Shown here one piece after another: positions 49,721 through 57,463 of a stretch of DNA of 64,000 bases. A model generated the notes under the pieces. The model ran no database searches. It was not told where the DNA came from and saw only the letters and a program-made list of their open reading frames with translations. Positions within the stretch are counted from its first letter, which is position 1; every line of letters starts with the position of its first letter. Source of the DNA: Myxococcota bacterium (GTDB lineage Bacteria > Myxococcota > XYA12-FULL-58-9 > JALHOP01); contig JALHOP010000008.1 in the NCBI GenBank assembly GCA_022842935.1, positions 62,001-126,000 of the forward strand, read 5' to 3'. The translations under genes and the position numbers were made by a program.

Positions 49721-50190
49721 GATTGCACCCGCGCGGTTGGAAGGGGGACGAGCTGGAGGCGCTGGCTCATCACGCCTTCGGAGGTCAAAAGATCGGAGAG
49801 GCTGATTGCCGATAGCGCGGCGCGTACGGCATCACCGAGCCAGGTCCACATACTGCGCATGGAGCAGTCACCCATGTGGACACAGTCGGCCTTCAGGCCG
49901 GCATGCGAGTTACAGAGGCTCTCGGAAAACAGCGGTCCCCCGAGGATCTCGAGCGCCTGCCAGACGCTGATGGCAGTGGCGGGCCGAGCAAGCACGTAGC
50001 CCCCGGCGGCGCCGCGCGTGCTGGTGAGCAGCTCACCCTGGCGCAGGACGCGGAGGAGCTTCGCGGTGTAGTCGGGGGACAGACCCTCGGCATCGGCCAC
50101 CTCGGCGATGCCGACCGGACCTTCGCCGCAGCGCCGTGCCACCTGGACAAGGCAGCGTAATCCGTACTCTTCTTGGGCAGACAGATGCAT
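49717..50190 (-). CDS. Rrf2-family Fe-S-sensing repressor of the suf operon
   Basis: 157 residues. Winged HTH at the N-terminus ([18 protein letters not shown], then [20 protein letters not shown] and [14 protein letters not shown], the typical Rrf2 hallmark). Three cysteines Cys93, Cys103 and Cys109 lie in the position where IscR and related proteins bind a 2Fe-2S cluster, although the spacing (9 and 5 residues between) differs from IscR. It heads the suf operon, overlapping sufB by four bases, so autoregulation of suf through cluster state is likely. AGGGAG lies about 10 nt before ATG 50190. A partial palindrome upstream is a candidate operator. Confidence 0.93.
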
Positions 50191-50210
50191 GCGCGCGGCT
50201 CCCTACGGAA

Positions 50211-50229
50211 ACTGTACTAATATGTCAAG
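50211..50229. promoter_or_regulatory. Candidate Rrf2 operator/promoter between suf operon and persulfide dioxygenase
   Basis: ACTGTACTAATATGTCAAG is partly palindromic (the minus strand reads CTTGACATATTAGTACAGT), an A/T-rich island in GC-rich DNA. TTGACA on the minus strand could be a -35 box for suf. Rrf2 regulators bind such dyads; the site is inferred from sequence and position 21 nt upstream of the rrf2 start. Confidence 0.5.
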
Positions 50230-50247
50230 ATTAACCTGGGAGGGCGC

Positions 50248-50937
50248 GTGATATTCCGCCAGCTCTTCGACAACACGAGCTCGACCTACACCTATCTGCT
50301 TGGAGACGAAGCGACCGGTAGGGCCGTGCTCATCGATCCGGTGCTCGAGCTCGCGGATCGAGATCTGACCCAGATCCACGACCTCGGGCTCACGCTTTCA
50401 CACGTGCTCGACACACACGTTCATGCCGACCACGTCACGGCCGCCGCTGTCTTGAAGAGCAAGACGAGCTGCACGACGGTCTCATCGGAGCGCGGCGCAC
50501 TCTGCGCCGACGTGAAGATCAAGCACGGAGACACACTTCGCGTTGGAGCAATCGCCATACGAGCGCTCGCGACGCCGGGTCATACAGACGACAGCTTGTC
50601 TTACGCGCTGGATGACCGCGTTTTCACGGGCGACGCCCTGCTCGTCCGCGGCTGCGGACGCACCGATTTCCAGAACGGCGACCCCGAGACACTGTATCGC
50701 TCGATCACGGAGGTTCTATTCGCTTTACCGGACACCACGCAGGTGTACCCTGCGCACGACTACAAGGGACTGACGGTGACGACAATCGGCGAGGAGCGCC
50801 GCTACAATCCACGCGTCGCAGGCAAATCGATGACCGAGTTTTCTGCGATCATGCGGGGCCTGAATCTGCCGCCGCCGAAGCTCCTCGACAAGGCCGTCCC
50901 GGCGAACCGTCTCTGTGGCAACCTACAGATGGGTTAG
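50248..50937 (+). CDS. ETHE1-like persulfide dioxygenase (metallo-beta-lactamase fold)
   Basis: 229 residues from GTG 50248 with GGGAGGG just upstream. The metallo-beta-lactamase fold shows THVHADHVTAAA (metal ligands H-x-H-x-D), TPGHTDDSLSYAL, FTGDALLVRGCGRTDFQNGD (the last segment is typical of ETHE1 persulfide dioxygenases) and VYPAHDYKG. ETHE1 oxidises glutathione persulfide to sulfite with a mononuclear iron. It is divergent from the suf operon across a 57-nt gap, so both may respond to the same repressor and to sulfur or persulfide stress. The adjacent lipoprotein gene follows 75 nt later. Confidence 0.94.
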   Translation: MIFRQLFDNTSSTYTYLLGDEATGRAVLIDPVLELADRDLTQIHDLGLTLSHVLDTHVHADHVTAAAVLKSKTSCTTVSSERGALCADVKIKHGDTLRVGAIAIRALATPGHTDDSLSYALDDRVFTGDALLVRGCGRTDFQNGDPETLYRSITEVLFALPDTTQVYPAHDYKGLTVTTIGEERRYNPRVAGKSMTEFSAIMRGLNLPPPKLLDKAVPANRLCGNLQMG

Positions 50938-51012
50938 CGATTCCGCAGTGACCGCGATCCGACGACCTCGCGATGATTGTCCGGTGGCGTCTCGATGCGC
51001 TAAGGCCCGCCA

Positions 51013-51417
51013 ATGAAAAAGACTATCGTCGTCCTGCTGCTCGGCGCGTTCGTCGGATGTGGCGTCTCCGAGAAGGAAGCCAAGGAGACACTTCAAGGCA
51101 TCGAGAGCATCGCAGCGGCGCCTGCGGACGTTCGTGTCGTGCTTCTCGGGAGCTTGTGCGTCGAAAGCGAGGCTTGCGCCAGGGACTGCAGGGAGGTCTT
51201 GAAAGCACTCGGTAGCGTCGCCCCGCAAGACCGCATGCTGCTCGTCAGCCAGTGCGACACGAGCGTCAAACCACTCCCGGAGACGGATGGACAAAAAGCG
51301 TTCGCGGAATGGATGGCCAAACGCATCGGCCTGTACGTGAAGGGCGTGCGCGAGGCGCTCCCCGAGGCAGAGCGCGCGCGTCTCGACCAGGCGTGGAACG
51401 GAATCAAGGCGAACTAA
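51013..51417 (+). CDS. Small putative lipoprotein
   Basis: 134 residues. The signal MKKTIVVLLLGAFVGCGVSE has a lipobox FVGC, with lipidation expected at Cys16. The mature part is helical and charged, with three further cysteines (CVESEACARDC), which could form disulfides in the periplasm. Unlike the neighbouring persulfide dioxygenase, no catalytic motif is seen; function unknown. ATG 51013 has AAGG 8 nt upstream. Convergent with serC, 47 nt apart. Confidence 0.85.
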   Translation: MKKTIVVLLLGAFVGCGVSEKEAKETLQGIESIAAAPADVRVVLLGSLCVESEACARDCREVLKALGSVAPQDRMLLVSQCDTSVKPLPETDGQKAFAEWMAKRIGLYVKGVREALPEAERARLDQAWNGIKAN

Positions 51418-51464
51418 CCCCAGTGCTCTGAGCGGCGGGGCAAAGAGACCGCCGAGCCGACCCC

Positions 51465-52553
51465 TTAGCCGGCGGCCTTCTGGAAGTCGCGCATGAAGGC
51501 GACGAGCGCGTCGACGGCGGTCACGGGAACCGCGTTGTAAATGGAGGCGCGTAGGCCACCGACACTACGATGACCCTTTAGGCCGACAAGACCCGCCGCC
51601 GCCGACTCCTTGACGAACCTGTTCTCGAGCTCTTCGCTGGGCAAGCGAAACGTCACGTTCATGAACGAACGGCTATCGGCGACGGCATGTCCGCGATAGA
51701 AGCCGCCCGACCCGTCGATGGCATCGTAGATTTTCTTGGCCTTGGCTTCATTCACCTTGGCCATGGCGGCGAGCCCGCCCTTGTCGATGAGATATTTGGT
51801 GGTCAAGGCGCACATGTAGATGGCGAACGATGGCGGCGTATTGAACAGGGAGTTGTGCTCGGCCATGAGCGCGTAGTTGAACATCTCGGGGAGAGCCTTG
51901 TCGGAGCGCGCCAGCAGGTCCTTACGCACGATGACGACGGTCACCCCGGAAGGGCCGATGTTCTTCTGTGCCCCAGCGTAGATGAGTCCGAACTTGGAGG
52001 CGTCGAGAGGAGTCGACAGGATATCGCTCGACATGTCGCATACCAGCGGCACCTGTCCGCTATCGGGGACATAGTGATACTGCGTCCCGTAAATCGTGTT
52101 GTTCGAGGTGTAGTGGAAGTAGGCCGCCTTTGGGTCGACGACCAGCGTCCCCTGCTTGGGCACGTGATTGTGCTTGCTCGCGGCCGAAGAGAAGGTCTCG
52201 CGTACGTCACCGAGCTTCTTGCCTTCTTTGATGGCGCCCTCGGCCCAGACGCCGGTGATGGCGTATTCGGCGAACCCCTGGCGGGGTAAGATGTTCATGG
52301 GCACCAAGGCGAACTGCGTGCGCGCACCGCCCCCCATGAAGAGTACCGCGTGGTCGTCGCCGAGCTGAAGGAGCGTCTTAAGGTTGGCGATGGCTTCGTT
52401 GTGGACGGCCTCGTAGGGCTTGTCGCGATGGCTCATCTCCATCACCGACATCCCTGTCCCCTTGTAGTCGAGGAGCTCGGCTTGGACCTTCTCCAAAACC
52501 TCGAGTGGGATAGCAGCTGGACCAGCAGAAAAATTATGAGCGCGTCGTGCCAT
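51465..52553 (-). CDS. serC: Phosphoserine aminotransferase
   Basis: 362 residues from ATG 52553 (MARRAHNFSAGPAAIP); ATG 52559 and 52565 are alternatives. The PLP enzyme is recognised by HNFSAGPAAIPLEVLEKVQAE, GGGARTQFALVPMNI (PLP-phosphate region), CDMSSDILSTPLD, and the PLP-lysine region LIYAGAQKNIGPSGVT with a Lys after AGAQ. Near the end RLPSEELENRFVKES and GLKGHRSVGGLRASIYNA complete the family pattern. It transfers the amino group to 3-phosphohydroxypyruvate in serine biosynthesis, and makes pyridoxine precursor. Located 53 nt after the AttH-like gene, same strand. Confidence 0.96.
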   Translation of the reverse strand: MARRAHNFSAGPAAIPLEVLEKVQAELLDYKGTGMSVMEMSHRDKPYEAVHNEAIANLKTLLQLGDDHAVLFMGGGARTQFALVPMNILPRQGFAEYAITGVWAEGAIKEGKKLGDVRETFSSAASKHNHVPKQGTLVVDPKAAYFHYTSNNTIYGTQYHYVPDSGQVPLVCDMSSDILSTPLDASKFGLIYAGAQKNIGPSGVTVVIVRKDLLARSDKALPEMFNYALMAEHNSLFNTPPSFAIYMCALTTKYLIDKGGLAAMAKVNEAKAKKIYDAIDGSGGFYRGHAVADSRSFMNVTFRLPSEELENRFVKESAAAGLVGLKGHRSVGGLRASIYNAVPVTAVDALVAFMRDFQKAAG

Positions 52554-52606
52554 ACGCATGGCCATGCCCGATCGCGTGGCAGGCTTCAAGACACGGCACC
52601 GCGCGC

Positions 52607-53680
52607 CTACAAGCCGACGCGTAAAACCTGGCCAGCGTGTGGGCCATACCCGGTGAGCTCGACGAAGCCGCGTCCCGAGACGCTCCCAACCACCTTCACG
52701 GCTCCCTCCCAATAGTAGAGCGCGGGGATGGCTCTGCTGACGTTCTCCTGGGCTCTGGCCTCTGCGTCGACCTCGAGTATGAGGCCATGGGCGGGGAGGC
52801 TTACTTTCCAATGCGTCGGATAACGTGCTCCGCTCGCCTGGCTGACCCAGGCTCCGCTCGAAGTAATCGAGAAATCCTCGCGGCCGAGATATGTCGGCGC
52901 GCCGTGGCGATCGACCAGAGTGCCGCTCGCCCAGTCGACCCCGCCGTCGGCGCGTCGCAGCACGTAAAGCATCAGCTCACGCCCGTCCTCGAGCTGCAGG
53001 CTGAACCAATCCCAACCTACTTGGTCCCCGCCGAGCAGGTTCGAACCGAACTCCTTGTCCATCCAGCTCTCGCCCGTCACGTCGTAACGGGTGCCATCGA
53101 GCTCGATAGAGCCATGCGTCGCGAGCCGCGTTTGGCTGTAGTAGAGGCTCGCGGCGGCCTGGTCGCGGCCCTTCTTTGACAGCCCGTTCGGCCCTTCGAA
53201 GACAAGGGGCTTGGCCTCACGCGTCGATAAGTTCATGGCGAACTTCTGTCTGCTATCGCGTGCTCGGAAGGTGAAGCCCCCGTCTTCCCAAACGAGCTCC
53301 CAGGGCTCGCTAGTCCCGGCAGGCCCGCGGCACCAGATGATGAGGGGCTCGGGATACACCCCGTATCCGGCGAGCTCCGGCTGTACGCGTTGAAGGACCT
53401 CCGCGAAGCGATGCTCACCACTCGCAAGATCGGTGAGGGCGACATGGCCCATGACCAAGGTCTCGGTCGACCACCGGCTGCCAGGTAGCTGCGTCTGCGA
53501 CAATCCGACCTTGAACATCGTGAACTGATAGGCGAATCGGCCGGCGTGGCCGGTGAAGTACCACCATTCGGTCTTGTAGCCGTGATGCCCCCAGTGATCC
53601 TCGGGGAAGCGCCATGCGTAGTCCGCTTTGGCATTCGTCCATGCCAGCGCCATGACCGTAACGAGACTAGAGATCGTCAC
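52607..53680 (-). CDS. AttH/carotenoid 1,2-hydratase-like lipocalin-type secreted protein
   Basis: 357 residues from GTG 53680, with AGGAG 7 nt upstream; signal peptide MTISSLVTVMALAWTNAKA. The mature part matches the AttH/CrtC family: KTEWWYFTGHAG near the N-terminus, WSTETLVMGHVALTDLASGE, GESWMDKEFGSNLL, and WDWFSLQLEDGRELMLY. Carotenoid hydratases share this fold, but the gene follows an FtsX-like permease and an ABC ATPase on the same strand, the arrangement of attEFGH-type operons, so an exported partner of the transporter is more likely than carotenoid chemistry. The start overlaps the permease stop by 14 nt. Confidence 0.85.
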   Translation of the reverse strand: MTISSLVTVMALAWTNAKADYAWRFPEDHWGHHGYKTEWWYFTGHAGRFAYQFTMFKVGLSQTQLPGSRWSTETLVMGHVALTDLASGEHRFAEVLQRVQPELAGYGVYPEPLIIWCRGPAGTSEPWELVWEDGGFTFRARDSRQKFAMNLSTREAKPLVFEGPNGLSKKGRDQAAASLYYSQTRLATHGSIELDGTRYDVTGESWMDKEFGSNLLGGDQVGWDWFSLQLEDGRELMLYVLRRADGGVDWASGTLVDRHGAPTYLGREDFSITSSGAWVSQASGARYPTHWKVSLPAHGLILEVDAEARAQENVSRAIPALYYWEGAVKVVGSVSGRGFVELTGYGPHAGQVLRVGL

Positions 53681-56156
53681 GCACGAGCTCCTGTGACGGT
53701 GTTCGCGAGGCGCGCATGGCGGGATAAAGCGCGGCGAGCACCGCGGCCGCAAGAATCGTGGCGGCTTGCTCGGCGAGAGCCCATCCGGGCAGCGCCAAAC
53801 GAATGGTCCAACCGAAATAGGCGCGGTTGATGAGCAGAATCAGCACCATGACGAGCGCTGCGCCGCCGATCGCTCCGAGAACGAGGCCAAAAGCGCCGAG
53901 CGACAGACCTTGGCCGACGAAGATACGGAACACCTGGCAGCGCGTCGCTCCGAGCGCCCGATACAAAGCCAGCTCGGCGGCACGCTCGCGCGCAGCGATG
54001 AGCAACGTGAGCGCGATGCCAGCGACCGCGATGAGAAAGCTCATCGCCTGCAAGATGACCGTGATAGCGAAAGTCTGGTCGAAGATGTCGAGGATGGTGG
54101 CCCGCAGGCGCTGGTTGCTACGCACGACCACCGGTGAGTCGCCGAGGCGCCTCTGGAGATCGCGCACCGTCGCGTCGATGTCGACCCCATGGTTCAGATA
54201 GAGCGCGACGCTGCTCGGTGCCACGGGCCCAACCAGGCGCACAAACGTCGCGGTGTCGACGACCATGGTGCCTTGTTCGGTCGTATAGTCATAGAAGACG
54301 CCGGCGATGGTGAGCTCATGCTCGCCGGTGAGCGTCCGTAGTTGGATTCGCTCGCCACGCGCTAGGTTCGCTTTGCGAGCAAGGGGCTCGCTCACCAGCA
54401 AGCCCCCACCCGCGACCGCCTCGAGCACGCCCCCTTCCGCATGCAGAAGAGGCCAGCGAGAAGGCACGCCGGGAAGCGACACATTGACTCCACTAAGACG
54501 GACGGTTCGTTCACCCATCCGCGCTTCGCCCTTGCGCAAGACGTCGCTCGCGCGAGTTCCTGGTGTCGCAGCGATGGTCCGCAAGACATCGTCGTCGAGC
54601 CGGCCGCGCGTCTCCGTCGATACGTAAATGTCGGCACGCACGGTGCTGCCGATCCACGACTCGAGCGTCGCCCTAAAGCTTCCGACCATGGCGGTGATGC
54701 CGAACATCATGCTGACGGCAATCGCGAGCGAAGCCACGGCAAACGCGTTGGCCGCGAGCTTCTGACCGAGAGACCGCATGCTGTAGCCAAAACCGAAGCC
54801 GCGCGGTCTTACCAGGCGAGACACGCGCAACACGAGCCAGGGTGTCGCGAGCACCACCGTCGCGAGGATCGTCACCGCGATAACAAACCCAGCCGGTGCC
54901 CATGAACGCGCCGCGACCCCAAAGATCGCGGTCGCGCTGCCGAGTAGCGCTGCCCCAACGAGGAGCCGAGGCGCGAGCACCAGCAAGCTCTCCTGCAGGG
55001 TCGAGACGACGAGCAACGCGCGCGCGTCCTCCCGCCGTAGCTCGATGAGAGAGAGCGTCGCCCCGAGTAGAGCACTACCCAAACCGACCGCCGCGCCGAC
55101 GGCGATGACCCATACGGGGACACGGAGCTCCTCGACGGTCTGGAGCAGATAGAGATTCGTGAGCGTCCCACTCACGACATCGATGTTGGCCCGCGCCGCG
55201 ACGACGCCCAACGGCAACCCAAGCGCGGTCCCGAGGCAGCCGATGAGCATGACCTCACCGATGACGAGACCCACGACCTGGCGCCGCGTCGCGCCGAGGG
55301 CGCGGAGCACGCCGAGCTCGGTCCGTCGTCGCAAAAGCGTCGCCTGAAGCGCACCGTGAATGAGGAAGACTCCCACCGCGAGACTGATGAGGCTCAGAGC
55401 GGTGAGGTTCAGGCGAAATGCCGCGAGAAGTCCTGCCGCTTCCTCGGCGCGCTCGTCTGGCGTCAGGACGCGGGCGCGCTCACCAAGCACCTCACCAATT
55501 CGCGCCGCCGCCGCGAGCACGTCGGCGCCGTCGAGCAGATCGATCGCGACCTCGTCGAGGCCGGGCGACAGGCCGAAGACCGCCTGCGCTTGGGCGATAT
55601 CCATGACCGCGATCGACGATGGAGCAAGCGGCAAAGTCGCTTTGAAGTCGACCAGCGCCCCTGCGGTGAGCACGACCCGTCGACTGCCGTTTACGGCGGT
55701 GAAGGTACCGCCGGGAGTCACCCCGAGCCGCGCCGCGAGCTCGTGCGACAACGCTATCCACCCCGGCGTGACGAGTGGGTCACCCGCGCGCTCAGCGCCT
55801 AGCTCGAGGGGGCCGCGCGTCGGCTGCGTGAGGTCGGTGGCAACGATGCTGAGGCGCTCTTCGCCCGCGAGGGCATCGACCCGAACGATGGGACGAGCCG
55901 TTTGGGTTGCGGCGTCCGCGAGCGCCACGCGCATGGCGCTGTCGTCGAGCGCCCCCAAGGTCGGCACGATGGTGAGCTCGTCGTCGCCTGTGACGGCGCG
56001 AACACTTGCAGCGAAGGCCGCGATCGCGTTGTCGTTGATGAGCTGAATCGTGACGACGCTTGCAACCCCCAACGCGACGCCAAGTACGGTTAGCACGTAG
56101 AGAACAGGGCTCTTGGCGACCATCGCAGCAAGCGCCTTTGCGAAATAGCGGACCAC
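53667..56156 (-). CDS. FtsX-like ABC transporter permease (fused two-half, AttF-AttG type)
   Basis: 829 residues from GTG 56156, which directly abuts the ATPase stop. N-terminal membrane segment (VLYVLTVLGVALGVASVVTI), a large periplasmic MacB-like domain, a first FtsX block of three helices (about 250-360), a further TM pair (about 390-450), a second N-terminal helix (ANAFAVASLAIAVSMMFGIT, about 463), a second periplasmic domain and a final FtsX block (about 690-800). The duplication suggests a fusion of two permeases. Such transporters act on lipoproteins or lipids rather than importing nutrients. Coupled to the ABC ATPase and AttH-like genes. Confidence 0.93.
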   Translation of the reverse strand: MVRYFAKALAAMVAKSPVLYVLTVLGVALGVASVVTIQLINDNAIAAFAASVRAVTGDDELTIVPTLGALDDSAMRVALADAATQTARPIVRVDALAGEERLSIVATDLTQPTRGPLELGAERAGDPLVTPGWIALSHELAARLGVTPGGTFTAVNGSRRVVLTAGALVDFKATLPLAPSSIAVMDIAQAQAVFGLSPGLDEVAIDLLDGADVLAAAARIGEVLGERARVLTPDERAEEAAGLLAAFRLNLTALSLISLAVGVFLIHGALQATLLRRRTELGVLRALGATRRQVVGLVIGEVMLIGCLGTALGLPLGVVAARANIDVVSGTLTNLYLLQTVEELRVPVWVIAVGAAVGLGSALLGATLSLIELRREDARALLVVSTLQESLLVLAPRLLVGAALLGSATAIFGVAARSWAPAGFVIAVTILATVVLATPWLVLRVSRLVRPRGFGFGYSMRSLGQKLAANAFAVASLAIAVSMMFGITAMVGSFRATLESWIGSTVRADIYVSTETRGRLDDDVLRTIAATPGTRASDVLRKGEARMGERTVRLSGVNVSLPGVPSRWPLLHAEGGVLEAVAGGGLLVSEPLARKANLARGERIQLRTLTGEHELTIAGVFYDYTTEQGTMVVDTATFVRLVGPVAPSSVALYLNHGVDIDATVRDLQRRLGDSPVVVRSNQRLRATILDIFDQTFAITVILQAMSFLIAVAGIALTLLIAARERAAELALYRALGATRCQVFRIFVGQGLSLGAFGLVLGAIGGAALVMVLILLINRAYFGWTIRLALPGWALAEQAATILAAAVLAALYPAMRASRTPSQELVRDDL

Positions 56157-56825
56157 CTAAGGCGCCTTCTCGAGCACACCACTATGGAGAACGAAGCGCG
56201 CGTCAGCGAGCGCTGCGAGCTCTTGGCTGTGGGTCACGTAGACGAGGGTCGCTCCTTCGTCGCCGCACGCCTCGAGCAGGAGTCGCATGACCTCACGTCC
56301 GGTCACGTCGTCGAGATTGCCGGTAGGCTCATCGGCAAGGATGAGCTTTGGAGACAAGAGCAAGGCGCGGCAGATGGCGACCCGCTGCATCTCACCCCCC
56401 GAAAGCTTCTGCACCGAGTCTGCGGAGCGGTCGGCGAGCCCAACCCGGGTCAGCAAGTGCCTGACGCGGTCGCGCATGCGGCCCGACATCGTGCCCGCGA
56501 TCATGGCAGGCAGACCCACGTTCTCGGCGACGGAGAGATGCGGCAACAAGAAAAACGACTGGAAGACGAGGCCCACCGCGTCACGTCGCAGAAGGGTGCG
56601 CCCACGGTCATCGAGCTCGTGCAAAGCCTTCCCGAAGAGGCCGACGGTACCTTGGGTGGCGACTTCGATGCCGGCCGCGATGTGCAAGAGCGTCGACTTA
56701 CCGCTGCCACTGCGCCCGACGACGGCATAGCGCGCCCCGCGAGGGACCTCGAGCGAAACCGCATCGAGCACCAAGCGTCCGCCCTCGAACCGCTTGCTCA
56801 CCTTGTCGAAGACCAGCGCACTCAC
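56157..56825 (-). CDS. ABC transporter ATPase (LolD/MacB type)
   Basis: 222 residues from GTG 56825, which overlaps the pdeM stop (GTGA). Motifs: Walker A VGRSGSGKSTLLHIA, Q-loop VGLVFQSFFLLPHLSV, signature KLSGGEMQRVAI, Walker B PKLILADEPTGNLDD and H-loop YVTHSQEL. The length, and the LxxLxxRD-less form, fit the LolD/MacB family that powers FtsX-like permeases. It drives the fused permease encoded next on the same strand. The coupling to pdeM links an envelope exporter to the DNA-damage genes. Confidence 0.95.
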   Translation of the reverse strand: MSALVFDKVSKRFEGGRLVLDAVSLEVPRGARYAVVGRSGSGKSTLLHIAAGIEVATQGTVGLFGKALHELDDRGRTLLRRDAVGLVFQSFFLLPHLSVAENVGLPAMIAGTMSGRMRDRVRHLLTRVGLADRSADSVQKLSGGEMQRVAICRALLLSPKLILADEPTGNLDDVTGREVMRLLLEACGDEGATLVYVTHSQELAALADARFVLHSGVLEKAP

Positions 56826-57463
56826 AACGGCACTACGTGTCCGTCAGCAACGGCATACAAAGCAACCCCTGGCGCGGCCGACATCACCAAACCATTGGTG
56901 AATGTGCTGAACGCCGGCAGGACCCCGTAACGCTGGGCGACATAGAAGCACGGGAGGCGCAACTTGTCGCCCCCACCTTCGAGGCGCACCGTCGGGTGCA
57001 GATGCCCGCCCCAGACGAATCCACGCTGGTCGACCTCGGGAGTATGCCGGAAGCAGAACGGCCCCTCGCAAAGCGCGACACCCTGACGCTCGATGTGCCA
57101 GTTTTGCGGCAGCTCGCTCGTATCGTGATTGCCCGTGACCAGCTCGATGCGCACCGCCTGGGCCGACCGCCATGAAGCGACAACGGCGACGAGCCGCGGC
57201 GTCAGTCCGCGTCGCGCGTGAACCAGGTCGCCGAGCACCAGCAGCCGTTCCGCCATCGTGTCCGTGATGGCGGCAGACAGCCGTTGGAGGTCCACGTCCG
57301 TCGCGCCGAGCGCAAGTGGAACTCCTGAGGCGACGAAGGTCTCGCTCTTCCCCCAGTGGAGATCGGCCACGACGAGTGTCCGCCGCCGCGGCCAATAGAG
57401 AGCGCGGTGTGGCGTAAGCACCAGGTTCTCCCCGGCAACGATGACGTTCACGCCGTTTGCCAT
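56822..57463 (-). CDS. pdeM: Ligase-associated DNA-damage endonuclease/phosphoesterase PdeM
   Basis: 213 residues. Calcineurin-type metallophosphoesterase motifs: ADLHWGK (D-x-H), LGDLVHARRG (G-D), TGNHDTSE (G-N-H-D) and GGHLHPTVRL (G-H-x-H). PdeM is known from ligase-associated DNA-damage gene sets with an Lhr-type helicase, an ATP-dependent ligase and an MBL exonuclease, all of which are nearby here. Its ATG (57463) overlaps the helicase stop by 16 nt; GAAGAGG lies just upstream. It is followed by the ABC ATPase at a GTGA overlap. Confidence 0.9.
   Translation of the reverse strand: MANGVNVIVAGENLVLTPHRALYWPRRRTLVVADLHWGKSETFVASGVPLALGATDVDLQRLSAAITDTMAERLLVLGDLVHARRGLTPRLVAVVASWRSAQAVRIELVTGNHDTSELPQNWHIERQGVALCEGPFCFRHTPEVDQRGFVWGGHLHPTVRLEGGGDKLRLPCFYVAQRYGVLPAFSTFTNGLVMSAAPGVALYAVADGHVVPL

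Noticed and set aside
51418-51464. Terminator between the small lipoprotein and serC
   Set aside because: CGGCGG and CCGCCG can pair across a 10-nt loop, but there is no T-tract and the stem is too short to support a call.
52554-52811. N-terminal extension of SerC to 52811
   Set aside because: The extra residues are Arg/Pro-rich and read through the 3' end of the AttH-like gene; SerC homologs start at the HNFSAGPA region.
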